DNA of 64,000 nucleotides, from positions 1 to 64,000 of the forward strand of contig JBFKAV010000003.1 in assembly GCA_041621405.1 (NCBI GenBank), given 5' to 3'. The notes below the pieces were generated by a model that was not told the origin of the DNA, did not search any database, and was given only the letters and a program-made list of their open reading frames with translations. This stretch comes from JBFKAV01 sp041621405. GTDB taxonomy: Bacteria; Pseudomonadota; Alphaproteobacteria; Rhodobacterales; Rhodobacteraceae. Made by a program: the position numbers and the translations under genes. Below are positions 1 through 8,701 of the stretch, one piece after another (the stretch's first letter is position 1; every line of letters begins with the position of its first letter).

Positions 1-446
1 CGGAAGAGCTGGTTGATGCCAAGGCCATAGGGCCCGTGGAAGCCGGCCCGGGCCTTGGCCATCAGGCTGAGGTCGGGGGCGTTCGGCAGTGCGCTTTCGG
101 GGAAGTGGTCGGTCGGCTCGCGCGGCCGCTCCTCGCCGGTCTCGGCGTCCACGATCGGCGGCAGGATGTCGCGCGCATAGGCCCGGACCTGGTCCTCGGG
201 GATGCCGGGGCCGGTCGCGTCGTGCAGCATTCGGATCGGCACGTATTTCAGGCCGTGGCAGCCCGAGCAGATCTCGGTGTAGACCTGCAGACCGCGCTGC
301 AGCTGATGCTGGTCGTAGCTGCCGAACGGTCCCTCGAACGAGAAGGCCACGTCCTCGACGTGCTGCTCGGATTCGGCGGCGGCCGCGACGCCGGCGGCAA
401 ATGCGACCGCGGCGGCGAGAACGAGTTTCCTGATCATCCGTTGCAT
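1..446 (-). CDS. petC: cytochrome c1, haem subunit of the bc1 complex (partial)
   Basis: First 148 codons of cytochrome c1, the membrane-anchored c-type cytochrome that takes electrons from the Rieske centre of ubiquinol:cytochrome c reductase and gives them to soluble cytochrome c. A hydrophobic leader ([16 protein letters not shown]) precedes an Ala-rich cleavage zone; the haem-binding motif CSGCH is at residues 60-64 and is followed by [10 protein letters not shown]. The gene runs off the window start, so the distal Met ligand and C-terminal anchor are not seen. ATG at 446 has GAGG six bases upstream, across the petB stop; ATG at 437 is an in-frame alternative. It lies 8 bases after petB, as third gene of the operon. 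Confidence 0.95.
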   Translation of the reverse strand, partial: MQRMIRKLVLAAAVAFAAGVAAAAESEQHVEDVAFSFEGPFGSYDQHQLQRGLQVYTEICSGCHGLKYVPIRMLHDATGPGIPEDQVRAYARDILPPIVDAETGEERPREPTDHFPESALPNAPDLSLMAKARAGFHGPYGLGINQLF

Positions 447-454
447 CCTTATCC

Positions 455-1801
455 TCACTCGGCCGGGGTCGTGGACGGCGCCTTCGCGCCGCCCTCGGCG
501 GCCCCGTAATGCGCGTTGAAATCGTCCTCGATCGTGGCCGGCTGCGGCTGCGGCTTCTCGAACACGCCGAGGAGCGGCAGGATCACCAGGAAGTAGGCGA
601 ACCAGTAGGCCGCGCCGATCAGCGCGATGATCGGATAGATCCCCTCGGCCGGCATCGCGCCCGCCCAGGTCAGCACCACGAAGTCGACCACCAGGAGCCA
701 GAACCACCACTTGAACATCGGCCGGTAGCGGCCCGAACGTACCGACGAGGTGTCGAGCCAGGGCGCCAGCGCCAGCACGATGATCGAGCCGAACATCGCC
801 ACCACGCCGAAGAACTTGGCGTCGACGATGCCCCCGGTCAGCACCTTGGCGATCTGCACCACCCAGACGTCGGGGGTGAAGGCGCGCAGGATCGCGTAGA
901 ACGGCAGGAAGTACCATTCCGGAACGATGTGCGCAGGCGTCACCAGCGGGTTCGCCTCGATGTAGTTGTCGGGGTGGCCGAGGTAGTTCGGCATGAAGCC
1001 GACGATGGCGAAGAACACCGCCAGGATCACGGCCAGCGCGAAGAGGTCCTTGATCACGAAGTAGGGCCAGAACGGCAGGGTGTCCTTCTCGGCCTCGGCC
1101 TTCGAGCCGCGGCGCACTTCTACCCCGGTGGGGTTGTTGTTGCCGGTGGAGTGGAAGGCCCAGATGTGCACCGCCACCAGCGCCGCGATCACGAAGGGCA
1201 GGAGGTAGTGCAGCGACAGGAACCGGTTCAGCGTGGCGTTGTCCACCGCCGGGCCGCCGAGCAGCCAGGTCTGGATCGCATCGCCGATGAACGGGATCGC
1301 GCCGAAAAGGCCGGTGATCACGGTGGCGCCCCAGAACGACATCTGCCCCCAGGGCAGCACGTAGCCCATGAAGGCGGTGGCCATCATCAGGACGTAGATC
1401 AGCATGCCGATGATCCAGGTCACCTCGCGCGGCGCCTTGTAGCTGCCGTAGTAGAGGCCGCGGAAGATGTGCAGGTAGACCGCCACGAAGAAGAGCGAGG
1501 CGCCGTTGGCATGCAGGTAGCGCAGCATGTAGCCGCCGTTGACGTTGCGCATGATGTGCTCGACCGAGGCGAAGGCCATGTCGACATGCGGCGTGTAGTG
1601 CATCGTCAGGACGATACCGGTGGCGATCTGCAGGACCAGGCAGAAGGTCAGCACGATGCCCCAGATCCACATCCAGTTGAGGTTCTTGGGCGTCGGGATC
1701 ATCAGCGTGTCGTACATCAGCGCCACGATCGGCAGGCGCTTGTGCAGCCAGGTCTCGAAGCCGGGCTTGGGCTCGTAGTGGTCGTGCGGTATTCCAGCCA
1801 T
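455..1801 (-). CDS. petB: cytochrome b of the ubiquinol:cytochrome c reductase
   Basis: Polytopic cytochrome b (448 aa) carrying haems bL and bH and the Qo/Qi quinone sites of the bc1 complex in the inner membrane. Visible signatures are the Qo-site PEWY motif ([14 protein letters not shown]), the helix-B haem segment [19 protein letters not shown] and helix [17 protein letters not shown]. About eight hydrophobic helices are present. Length matches purple-bacterial cytochrome b (about 430-450 aa). It starts 11 bases after the Rieske gene stop and is followed at once by cytochrome c1, the usual Fe-S / b / c1 order of alphaproteobacteria. Confidence 0.98.
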   Translation of the reverse strand: MAGIPHDHYEPKPGFETWLHKRLPIVALMYDTLMIPTPKNLNWMWIWGIVLTFCLVLQIATGIVLTMHYTPHVDMAFASVEHIMRNVNGGYMLRYLHANGASLFFVAVYLHIFRGLYYGSYKAPREVTWIIGMLIYVLMMATAFMGYVLPWGQMSFWGATVITGLFGAIPFIGDAIQTWLLGGPAVDNATLNRFLSLHYLLPFVIAALVAVHIWAFHSTGNNNPTGVEVRRGSKAEAEKDTLPFWPYFVIKDLFALAVILAVFFAIVGFMPNYLGHPDNYIEANPLVTPAHIVPEWYFLPFYAILRAFTPDVWVVQIAKVLTGGIVDAKFFGVVAMFGSIIVLALAPWLDTSSVRSGRYRPMFKWWFWLLVVDFVVLTWAGAMPAEGIYPIIALIGAAYWFAYFLVILPLLGVFEKPQPQPATIEDDFNAHYGAAEGGAKAPSTTPAE

Positions 1802-1812
1802 CTCGCTCTCCC

Positions 1813-2376
1813 TCAGCCCAGCTTGATCGTGGTGTCGTCGAGGAACGCGGCCACCGGGACCGTCAGGTTCTCCGGCGCCGGCCCGCGGCGGATCCGGCCG
1901 GACGTGTCATAATGCGAGCCGTGGCAGGGGCAGAACCAGCCGCCGAAATCGCCCGCGCCGTCACCGATCGGCACGCATCCGAGATGGGTACAGACCCCCA
2001 TCATCACCAGCCATTCGCCGCTCTCGCCGAAGGTGCGGTTCTCGTCGGTGGCTTCGGCCGCGTCGGCGATGTTGGCGTTGCGCGCGAGAGGATCCTGGAG
2101 CTCGCTCAGGTCCACCGAGCGCGCCGCCTCGATCTCGTCTTCCGTGCGGCGGCGGATGAACACCGGTTTGCCGAGCCATTTCACGGTCAGCTGCGTGCCC
2201 TCGGCCACGCCCGAGACATCGACCTGGATCGAGGCCAGCGCCTGCACGTCGGCCGAAGGGTTCATCTGGTCGACCAGCGGCCAGACCGCCGCGCCGGTGG
2301 CCACGGCGCCGGCGCCTGCCGTGGCGTAATAGAGGAAATCCCTCCGGGTGCCTTCGTGATCTTCTGCGTGGGACAC
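1813..2376 (-). CDS. petA: Rieske iron-sulfur subunit of the bc1 complex
   Basis: 187-aa Rieske protein that transfers the first electron from ubiquinol to cytochrome c1. The N-terminus has a twin-arginine sequence ([15 protein letters not shown]) followed by a hydrophobic anchor, so it is probably Tat-exported and stays membrane-tethered. The [2Fe-2S] cluster boxes CTHLGC (C129, H131, C134) and CPCHGSH (C149, C151, H152) are both intact. The start is GTG, with GGAG about 8 bases upstream; the reading frame ends 11 bases before petB. First gene of the petABC operon, with a sigma70-like promoter candidate about 80 bases upstream. Confidence 0.97.
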   Translation of the reverse strand: MSHAEDHEGTRRDFLYYATAGAGAVATGAAVWPLVDQMNPSADVQALASIQVDVSGVAEGTQLTVKWLGKPVFIRRRTEDEIEAARSVDLSELQDPLARNANIADAAEATDENRTFGESGEWLVMMGVCTHLGCVPIGDGAGDFGGWFCPCHGSHYDTSGRIRRGPAPENLTVPVAAFLDDTTIKLG

Positions 2377-2455
2377 GAGACTTTCTCCGTTCTTCGGCCA
2401 GCTCGGCAGGCCATGCGCTTCACTGGCCGCGGTTTCCCGCAGCCGTTCCCCGGGC

Positions 2456-2484
2456 TATGTAGCGGCCTCACCCGGCGGCGTAAA
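2456..2484 (-). promoter_or_regulatory. candidate sigma70-type promoter of petABC
   Basis: On the minus strand TTTACG (2484-2479) and TACATA (2461-2456) are separated by 17 bases, about 80 bases upstream of the GTG start of petA. Position and spacing fit a housekeeping promoter in a GC-rich alphaproteobacterium. Sequence match only. Confidence 0.4.
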
Positions 2485-2545
2485 GCGCGCAGTGCGGCCG
2501 ATATCGCGGGCCTTCTGTCGCAGACCCAAGCGCCGGTCCGGCGCC

Positions 2546-3157
2546 TCAGGCGGGGGGAACCGTCGCCTCCATGCTGGGCCGCGCGGCGAACTCGGCGTAC
2601 CAGGCGGCGAGGTGCGGATGTTCAGCCCGCCAGGCCCGATCGCCATGGCGGAAGTCGACGTAGCCCAGCGCGCAGGCCAGGGCGATCTGGCCGATGTCGA
2701 GCGGGCCCGCCAGGTGCGCGACCCAGCGCTCCTCGATCGCGTCCAGCGCGCGCGCGATCTTCGCCCACTGGCCCTCGACCCAGGCCTCGAAGCGCAGCGT
2801 GTCGGGCCGGATTCGCGCCTCGTAGACCATCAGGATCGCCGCATCGAGGATGCCGTCGGCGGTGGCCTCGAGCGTGAGCGTGTCCCAGAGCCTCGGCTTC
2901 GGCGGATAGAGCCGACCGCCGGCCCGGTCGTCGAGATAGCGGCAGATCACCCGGCTGTCGTAGAGCGCCGGCCCCTCGGGCCGTTCCAGCGCCGGGATCT
3001 TGCCCAGCGGATTCTGCGCCAGCGGCATGGAGGAGGAATCCACCGGCGTGCCGGTGGCCGGTGCCAGCTCCACGTCGCCCGCCTGCCCGGTCTCGTGCAG
3101 TAGCACCATCACCTTGCGCACGTAAGGCGAGGTCGGCGAGTGGTAGAGCTTCAGCAC
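2546..3157 (-). CDS. glutathione S-transferase family protein
   Basis: 203-aa soluble GST-like protein. The N-terminal thioredoxin-fold domain starts with LKLYHSPTSPYVRKVMVLLH, and PALERPEGPALYDSRVICRYLDD supplies the cis-Pro and the Asp-Ser pair that bind the glutathione gamma-glutamyl group; the rest is the helical C-terminal domain (ending GYVDFRHGDRAWR...). The catalytic residue is probably a Ser of SPTSPY. Substrate is unknown. It starts at GTG, three bases after the stop of the small upstream gene, so the two are probably co-transcribed. Confidence 0.85.
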   Translation of the reverse strand: MLKLYHSPTSPYVRKVMVLLHETGQAGDVELAPATGTPVDSSSMPLAQNPLGKIPALERPEGPALYDSRVICRYLDDRAGGRLYPPKPRLWDTLTLEATADGILDAAILMVYEARIRPDTLRFEAWVEGQWAKIARALDAIEERWVAHLAGPLDIGQIALACALGYVDFRHGDRAWRAEHPHLAAWYAEFAARPSMEATVPPA

Positions 3158-3160
3158 CCG

Positions 3161-3424
3161 TCACACCCGCCGGAGGCGCAGGCGCGCCAGCAGCCCGGCG
3201 TCGATCTCCAGCCCCGGACCGTCCTTCCCGAGCCGGATCACCCGGCGCAGCCGCGCCGTGGCGCTGGTCTGCTCGCGGCCCGGCAGCCGGGAGACCCCGA
3301 TTCCTTCGTCCATCGTGTCGAGCGCGTCCTCGCCGCGCTGGTCGATTCGCACCGGCCGAAAGGCGCGGGCCACGGCCACCGCGGTCAGCGCCGCGGCGGC
3401 GATCGGGATGAGCGGAAGCGGCAT
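3161..3424 (-). CDS. small hypothetical protein with N-terminal membrane segment
   Basis: 87 aa starting at ATG 3424 behind a strong AGGAGG ribosome site. It opens with a hydrophobic stretch (MPLPLIPIAAAALTAVAVAR), so it is probably a single-pass membrane protein. A hydrophilic middle (QRGEDALDTMDEGIGVSR) and an Arg/Leu-rich tail (TARLRRVIRLGKDGPGLEID) follow. I do not recognise a family. It sits directly upstream of the GST with a three-base gap. The good ribosome site and tight coupling support it as real. Confidence 0.6.
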   Translation of the reverse strand: MPLPLIPIAAAALTAVAVARAFRPVRIDQRGEDALDTMDEGIGVSRLPGREQTSATARLRRVIRLGKDGPGLEIDAGLLARLRLRRV

Positions 3425-3570
3425 CTGCAAACCTCCTTTGTCTGCTCGAAACTGTAGGCCCGCCACCGCCCGCTGTCCACGGTCGCGAGGGCCGGCGCGC
3501 TCCCGCCGCTCGTCGCGGATTGGGAATCCGCTCCTCCCGTTGGGCGTGGCGCCGCGCGTGCCGTGCGGCG

Positions 3571-3607
3571 CGCCTCCGGCGGGGATATTTCCGACCAGAG
3601 TGAAGGG
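3571..3607. repeat. intergenic GGGGATATTT-type repeat, copy A
   Basis: Core CCGGCGGGGATATTTCCGAC then CAGAGTGAAGGG, preceded by a GC hairpin (GCGCCGC 3549-3555 with GCGGCGC 3565-3571). It shares the plan CC..GGGG-TA-TT-..-GAAGGG with copies near 38970, 51110 and 53540. It lies between two minus-strand genes. The surrounding 203-base gap shows nothing else. Confidence 0.5.
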
Positions 3608-3627
3608 ATGAAGCGGCGCCCGGCCGG

Positions 3628-4128
3628 TTACGCTCGCCCGAGCCGCGCAGCCCTGCGCAACAGCATGTCGCGCTTCACCCGGCTCAGGCGATCGAAATAC
3701 ATCCGTCCGGCCAGATGGTCGATCTGGTGCTGCACCGAGGCAGCCCAGAGCCCCTCGAACCTCTGTTCCCGCTCGTTCCCCGCTTCGTCCAGGAACCGCA
3801 CGGTCACCCATGCCGGCCGCGCGATCCGGGCCGAAACCCCGGGCAGGTTCGGGCTTGCCTCATCGCCCTCGCGAAGCTCGGCCGAGGCGGCCACGATCAC
3901 GGGAGCGGCGAGCCGCACCGCCTGGCCGCGCGCCTGCGTGGCGTGGACCACGGCGAGGGCCAGCATCACCCCGATCTGCGGCGCCGCGAGCCCGACGCCC
4001 GGCATCGCCTCCATGGTCTCCACCATGTCGTCCCAGATCGCGTGCATGGCGTCGGTCACCTCGTCCACCGGCGCGGCGGGCTGGCGCAGGCGCGGATCGG
4101 GCCAAAGCAGGAACGGACGGACCGGCAT
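3628..4128 (-). CDS. peptide deformylase paralogue lacking catalytic residues
   Basis: 166-aa protein of the peptide deformylase fold. Motif 1 is intact (GVGLAAPQIG), but motif 2, normally EGCLS with the metal-binding Cys, reads SPNLPGVS, and motif 3, normally HEXDH, reads QHQIDH, with Gln in place of the catalytic Glu. The two motif-3 His are kept but Cys and Glu are gone, so ordinary deformylase activity is unlikely. An intact deformylase is encoded 0.6 kb upstream on the same strand. This could be a regulatory or structural paralogue. The family assignment is secure; its function is unknown. Confidence 0.85.
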   Translation of the reverse strand: MPVRPFLLWPDPRLRQPAAPVDEVTDAMHAIWDDMVETMEAMPGVGLAAPQIGVMLALAVVHATQARGQAVRLAAPVIVAASAELREGDEASPNLPGVSARIARPAWVTVRFLDEAGNEREQRFEGLWAASVQHQIDHLAGRMYFDRLSRVKRDMLLRRAARLGRA

Positions 4129-4180
4129 CGGCCCGGGGTGGCACGGTGCGGTGCCGAGGACCAGTAAGGAAATCCGGAAA

Positions 4181-4209
4181 TTGCCCGAGGCGCCGGTTTG
4201 GCGTAGACT
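4181..4209 (+). promoter_or_regulatory. candidate sigma70-type promoter of the small secreted protein gene
   Basis: TTGCCC (4181-4186), 17 bases, TAGACT (4204-4209), ending 27 bases before the start codon of the downstream gene. Confidence 0.45.
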
Positions 4210-4236
4210 ACCCGCGTTGCTTGGGGGCTGATTGTG

Positions 4237-4611
4237 ATGGTTACCTTTCGTATCGCAGCGCTGTCGCTGCTTCTCGCCGTGCCCGCAAAGGCGGACAGTC
4301 TCGTTGCGGCAGGCACCCCCGGTTTGCAGAGGATGGAGCCAGCCGCGGCCGAGCGGCTGCTCTCGGAAGTCGTGAACGCCGTGGTGATGGCGCAGAACTG
4401 CCCGTCCTACGGCGTGAGCGACGGCGAGTGGACCCTGCTCACCGGCACCGGCGACGTGCTCGCCGGCAAGCTCGGTCTCGGCATCGCCGAATACGACCGC
4501 CGGTTCTGGCGGCCCGCCTTCGCCGAGCTCGACCGCCCGGGCGCCTGCGGCCGAGAAGGACCGAAGGTGCAGCTTCTGGTGCAGCGGCTGATCGCCCTTG
4601 GCGGGGCGTAG
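4237..4611 (+). CDS. small exported hypothetical protein
   Basis: 124 aa from ATG 4237 (an overlapping GTG at 4234 would add one residue). The N-terminus is a signal peptide (MVTFRIAALSLLLAVPAKAD), so the mature protein is probably periplasmic. It contains two Cys (QNCPSYG and PGACGREG) that could form a disulfide. No family is recognised. It stands alone on the plus strand between two minus-strand deformylase-type genes and has its own promoter candidate, so it is likely monocistronic. Confidence 0.65.
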   Translation: MVTFRIAALSLLLAVPAKADSLVAAGTPGLQRMEPAAAERLLSEVVNAVVMAQNCPSYGVSDGEWTLLTGTGDVLAGKLGLGIAEYDRRFWRPAFAELDRPGACGREGPKVQLLVQRLIALGGA

Positions 4612-4727
4612 TCGACCCGGGCCGGCAAGGGCACGGTCCGGCGCCAGGCACGTTCAGCTTTCGTCCGTGCCAGGCAGATTGCGTGGAGGCGGTGCCGCGG
4701 GCGCCAATCCGCTCCGCAGCCCGACGC

Positions 4728-5249
4728 TCAGGCCCGGGCCCGCTCGCGCTTCAGCTTTTCCATCTTTCGGGTGATCAGCTGGCGCTTGAGCGGCGTCAGG
4801 TAGTCGATGAAAAGCTTGCCGTCCAGGTGGTCGATCTCGTGCTGCACGCAGGTGGCCCAGAGGCCGCCGAAGCGCTCCTCCTGGGGCTTGCCCTCGGGGT
4901 TGGTCCAGCGCACCTTCACCTCGGCCGGTCGCTCGATGTCCGCGTATTGCTCTGGAACGGAGAGGCAGCCCTCCTCGTAGACGCTCGTCTCCTCCGAAGC
5001 CCAGATCACCTCGGGGTTGAACAGCGCCAGCGGCCGCGGCGCCTCTTCCTCGCTGCGCACGCAATCCATCACGATAAGCCGCGCGCTCACCCCCACCTGC
5101 GGCGCGGCGAGGCCGATGCCGGGGGCGTCGTACATCGTCTCCAGCATGTCGTCGGCCAGCCGCCTGAGGTCGGGCGTCACCTCGGCGACCGGGGCGGCGA
5201 CCTTCTTCAGGCGCGGATCGGGATGGATCAGGATCGATCTGAGGGCCAT
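4728..5249 (-). CDS. def: peptide deformylase
   Basis: 173-aa enzyme that removes the N-formyl group from nascent proteins at the ribosome exit. All three motifs are intact: GIGLAAPQVG, EEGCLSVPE (Cys metal ligand) and QHEIDHLDG (two His ligands and the catalytic Glu). I chose the ATG giving MALRSILIHPDPRLKK because family members begin this way; an in-frame ATG at 5258 adds three residues. It is transcribed divergently from the aminotransferase gene. No fmt gene is adjacent here, unlike in many bacteria. Confidence 0.95.
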   Translation of the reverse strand: MALRSILIHPDPRLKKVAAPVAEVTPDLRRLADDMLETMYDAPGIGLAAPQVGVSARLIVMDCVRSEEEAPRPLALFNPEVIWASEETSVYEEGCLSVPEQYADIERPAEVKVRWTNPEGKPQEERFGGLWATCVQHEIDHLDGKLFIDYLTPLKRQLITRKMEKLKRERARA

Positions 5250-5290
5250 GGCCCGCATTTAGGCGATGGGCGCAAGCCGCGCAACGCCCC

Positions 5291-5318
5291 TTGCGCTCGC
5301 GCCCCGCACGCGTAGCGT
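5291..5318 (+). promoter_or_regulatory. candidate sigma70-type promoter of the MalY/PatB-type gene
   Basis: TTGCGC (5291-5296), 16 bases, TAGCGT (5313-5318), ending 28 bases upstream of the start codon in the divergent gap next to def. Confidence 0.4.
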
Positions 5319-5346
5319 GGCCGGCGAGCAGTGACGGGGAACCGGC

Positions 5347-6519
5347 GTGGACTTCGACGAGATCATCGACCGCCGCGGCAGCCACAGTTCCAAATGGGAC
5401 CTCCTGGAAAGCCAATTCGGTATCCCCGGAGCGGATGGCCTGGCGATGTGGACCGCCGACTCCGACTACCGAACGGCGCCCTGCGTGATCGAGGTGGTCC
5501 GCGCAGCCGCCGAGCACGGGATCTTCGGCTATTTCGCCGACTACGGCGCCTACAACGGCGCCATCCAGTGGTGGATGCAGACCCGTCACGGCTGGACGAT
5601 CGATCAGGACTGGATTCTGACCGCGCAGGGTCTTGGCAACGCGATTGCACTCTGCATCGACGTCTGGAGCGATCCCGGCGACGGCGTGCTGATCTTCTCG
5701 CCGGTCTATCACGAATTCGCGGCGAAGATCCGGAAGGCGGGGCGGCAGATGACGGAATGCCCGCTGGTGCGCGACGGCGACACCTACCGCGTCGACATCG
5801 ACGAGGCCGAGCGGCGGCTCACCGGGCGCGAGAAGATCCTGATCTGGTGCTCGCCGCAAAACCCGTCGGGCAGGATCTGGACGCCGGAGGAGCTGCGCGC
5901 GGTCGCCGCCTTCGCCGAGACCCACGGGCTGATCCTGGTCAGCGACGAGGTCCACCACGACGTCATCTATCCCGGCCACGAATTCACCGCGATGGACGTC
6001 GCCGCGCCCGAAGCCCGGCACCGCCTCGTGGCGCTGACGGCGGCCTCGAAGACATTCAACATCGCCGGCCAGAAGACCGGCAACCTCCTCATCCCGGATG
6101 CCGGGCTGCGCGCCGCGATGGCGGGCCGGCTCCGGTCGCTGGACTACGCGCCCAACGCGCTGGGGCTGAAGATGGTCACCGCCGCCTATTCGCCCGAGGG
6201 CGCGGCCTGGGTCGACGCCCAGGTCGCCTACCTGGACCAGAACCGACAGGTGTTCGACAGCGGCATCGACGCGATTCCAGGCGTCCACTCGCTGCCGCTG
6301 GCTTCGACCTACCTTGCCTGGGTCGATTTCTCCGGCACCGGCATGAGCTACGAGGAGATCAGCCGTCGCGTTCTGAGGGAGGCGCGGATCGCGCCCAGCC
6401 CCGGGCCGGGTTTCGGCCAGGGCGGCGAGACCTTCATGCGCTTCAACCTGGCGACCCAGCGCGCGCGCGTGGTCGAGGCCGTCGGGCGGCTGCAGGCGGT
6501 ATTCGCCGACCTGCAATGA
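5347..6519 (+). CDS. PLP-dependent aminotransferase, MalY/PatB cystathionine beta-lyase type
   Basis: 390-aa fold-type I PLP enzyme of class I/II. The PLP lysine is in LTAASKTFNIAGQKTG; SDEVHHDV supplies the Asp that binds the pyridine nitrogen, and WCSPQNPSGRIW the conserved Asn-Pro. The start GTGGACFDEI-like N-terminus and early PLWVADMD-type segment (here LAMWTADSDY) match the MalY/PatB group, which cleaves cystathionine or cysteine S-conjugates by beta-elimination. Its stop overlaps the start of the next gene by four bases (ATGA), so both are translated together. Exact substrate is uncertain. Confidence 0.85.
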   Translation: MDFDEIIDRRGSHSSKWDLLESQFGIPGADGLAMWTADSDYRTAPCVIEVVRAAAEHGIFGYFADYGAYNGAIQWWMQTRHGWTIDQDWILTAQGLGNAIALCIDVWSDPGDGVLIFSPVYHEFAAKIRKAGRQMTECPLVRDGDTYRVDIDEAERRLTGREKILIWCSPQNPSGRIWTPEELRAVAAFAETHGLILVSDEVHHDVIYPGHEFTAMDVAAPEARHRLVALTAASKTFNIAGQKTGNLLIPDAGLRAAMAGRLRSLDYAPNALGLKMVTAAYSPEGAAWVDAQVAYLDQNRQVFDSGIDAIPGVHSLPLASTYLAWVDFSGTGMSYEEISRRVLREARIAPSPGPGFGQGGETFMRFNLATQRARVVEAVGRLQAVFADLQ

Positions 6520-7049
6520 GAGCGCTACGGGCCACGCTATTCTCCTCGCTCCTGGTCAGTCTGATCGCTGCCGGCCTCGTCTACGCCCGCTTCGTCGCGA
6601 TCTCGCCGCGCTCACCGGCGCCGCTGACCGCACCCATCGACCGCATCCTGATCGAGAAAGCCGCGCGCCGGATGACGCTCTACCGCGGCGGCACCGCGCT
6701 CCGGGTCTACCGGGTGTCGCTCGGCTTCGCGCCCGAGGGCGACAAGGAGCGGCAGGGCGACGGCCGCACCCCGGAAGGCTTGTTCCGGGTCGACCGCAAG
6801 AATGCCCAGAGCCGGTTCCACCTCTCGCTCGGGCTCGACTACCCGCAACCTGACGACATCGTGCGCGCCGCTGCCGGCGGCTACAGCCCGGGCGGCGACA
6901 TCTTCATCCACGGTCAGCCGAGGGGCGTCTACGGCCGCCAATGGATCAACCGCGACTGGACAGCCGGCTGCATCGCCGTGTCGAACGCGGTGATGGAAGA
7001 GCTGTGGCGGGTGGTCGGACTCGGCGCCGAGGTGGAGATCCGGCCCTAA
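6516..7049 (+). CDS. L,D-transpeptidase (YkuD) family protein
   Basis: 177-aa exported or membrane-anchored protein with an N-terminal hydrophobic segment (ATLFSSLLVSLIAAGLVYAR). The YkuD catalytic region is intact: IFIHGQPRG, then WTAGCIAVSN with the nucleophilic Cys, as in the HX(n)S/T-X-G-C-h-R/A-V motif. Such enzymes make 3-3 or protein-peptidoglycan crosslinks, or are amidase-like; the short single-domain form without LysM is common in alphaproteobacteria. It overlaps the upstream stop by four bases and the stop of the convergent serine hydrolase by four bases. Confidence 0.88.
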   Translation: MRALRATLFSSLLVSLIAAGLVYARFVAISPRSPAPLTAPIDRILIEKAARRMTLYRGGTALRVYRVSLGFAPEGDKERQGDGRTPEGLFRVDRKNAQSRFHLSLGLDYPQPDDIVRAAAGGYSPGGDIFIHGQPRGVYGRQWINRDWTAGCIAVSNAVMEELWRVVGLGAEVEIRP

Positions 7050-8139
7050 GGGGCCATCGCGTCGAGGGTGGCGCCGACAGGCCCCTCGATGACCTCGATC
7101 CGGCCGTCGTTGGTCGTCACCACGGCGGCGCGGCCGGCGCCCGGCCAGACCGCGATGCCGGCGAACCAGAGCGTGTTCGAGCCGAAGTGGGCTAGCCTGC
7201 CGCCCTCCGCAAACCAGCCGAGTGCGTAGCCGTCTCCGCGCGGGGCATGAAGCGTCGCCCAGGCTTCGGGAGGCAGATAGTCGGCGGGCATCTCGGCGTG
7301 GGCGATGGCATAGCGCAAGAGCTCGCAGAGCGTGATGTGCACGGTGGCTGCCGGGCCGAGCACGCGCGGGTTGTCGGCGAGCGGCCCGGGCTCGTAGCTC
7401 CTGAGCCCGAACCAGCCCTCGAGATGGCCGCGCGGCTGGTCGGTCTGACCGCGCGTGCCCGGCGGCCCGAAGCCTGTGGGCCCTAGCTGCAGGTGCTCGA
7501 AGACCTCGCGTCGGATCAGCTCTTCCCAGCCGGCGCCGCCGGCCGCCTCCAGCATCGCGCCAGCCACCACGTAGCCTGCATTGGAGTAGGCGAAGGCGGC
7601 GCCGGGGGGGGGGTTGCGGGCGGATCGTCGAGCACGATGCCGGCGTAGCGCAGGCGCTCGGCGGCCGGCGCCGCGCGCGCCTGGCGGAAGCCAAACTCGT
7701 AGGTCCGCAGGGTGCCGATGTTGGCCGGCAGGCCGGCGCGGTGCGAGTGCAGATCGAGGAGCGTGGCCCGGGCGATGCCGGGATCGATGTCCTCAATCCT
7801 CTCGCCCAGAACATCTCCGACGGTGCTTTCCCAGCCGATCGCCCCTTGCACTACGAGCCGCGCCGCGAGCGTCGCCGTCATCGATTTGGTGATCGAGCCG
7901 ATGTGCCAGAGATCGCCCTCGGCGACGGGGCGATCCTCCCCGATGTCGCGCCGCCCGGCGACGGCACACCGCGCAATGTCGCTGTCGGCGAAGCCGACGC
8001 CGGCCGCCGGCGCGCCGGCAGCGAAGAGTCCCTCGGCCAGCGCCGCCACGTCAGGAAGCTCGGCCGCCGCGGCGACCGAAGCGACGACGGCGAGCGCGAT
8101 GGCGGAAGCAGACGTGGACATGGGGCGCGCCATGGCCAT
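7046..8139 (-). pseudogene. serine hydrolase (beta-lactamase/PBP-like), frameshifted
   Basis: Two overlapping minus-strand frames together encode one secreted class C beta-lactamase-like serine hydrolase. The upstream frame has a signal peptide, the SxxK nucleophile motif (GSITKSMTA) and HRAGLPAN; the downstream frame supplies the YxN-type motif (FAYSNAGYVVAGAM) and a C-terminal HFGSN box in place of KTG. The frame changes inside a run of ten G (7604-7613); eight or eleven bases would restore it. It may be a true loss, a phase-variable tract or a sequencing error. Start could be 8139, 8133 or 8121. The stop overlaps the convergent L,D-transpeptidase gene. Confidence 0.85.
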
Positions 8140-8249
8140 CCATCACCGTGGACGCATCCAAATCATCATAGCCGCCGCAGGCCCTGCCGGCGATGCGGCC
8201 CTTGCGCGCGGCCCGCGGTGCCCGGCTCCAGGCCCCAAGGAACTTGCGC

Positions 8250-8594
8250 CTAGCGCGGGATCAGGGCCACCGGCGCGCCCTCGTCCTTCTCGAAGTCGAG
8301 CGCCGGGCGGTCGGCGGCCTCGGTGCGGCGCTTGTATTCGTAGCGCATCTCGCCGTCGCCCTCCTCGGAGGCGACGACGAGGCATTGCGCGACATGGCGC
8401 GAGCCCTCGTAGAGATCGACCAGGCCCCTCAGGTGCGGCGCGTCCTCGGGCAGCGAGAAGCCCTCCTCAGAGAGCCGGATCACTGGATAGCTCCTGTCGT
8501 CGGCCACGATCTTGAGCCGGGACTTCTTCACGAGATCGCGCTGCCGGGCCTTCTCCAGGCCCTCCCGAACTTCCTTCGGCAGAAAGCTGATCAT
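8250..8594 (-). CDS. conserved hypothetical protein
   Basis: 114 aa starting MISFLPKEVREGLEKARQRD, with a GGGGG ribosome site upstream of ATG 8594. It is soluble, with a basic N-terminal helix and a beta-rich middle (RLKIVADDRSYPVIRL, MRYEYKRR). It resembles a small protein that I recall as common in Rhodobacteraceae, but I know no function for it; the beta-rich region is faintly PilZ-like, which is a guess. It is probably a single-gene unit downstream of cobL on the same strand (77-base gap upstream shows no structure). Confidence 0.7.
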   Translation of the reverse strand: MISFLPKEVREGLEKARQRDLVKKSRLKIVADDRSYPVIRLSEEGFSLPEDAPHLRGLVDLYEGSRHVAQCLVVASEEGDGEMRYEYKRRTEAADRPALDFEKDEGAPVALIPR

Positions 8595-8701
8595 GGCATA
8601 CCCCCAAACCTTCACACGGTACATTGGCCGCGAATCGCTCCCGTCAGCTTAACCATTTCACGTCAATGGATTGTTCCCGGCAAGGATTACCGCCGCCGGG
8701 G

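Noticed and set aside
4647..4671. GGCACG/CGTGCC hairpin after the small exported protein gene
   Set aside because: Only six pairs with a 13-base loop and no T-tract; too common in GC-rich DNA to call.
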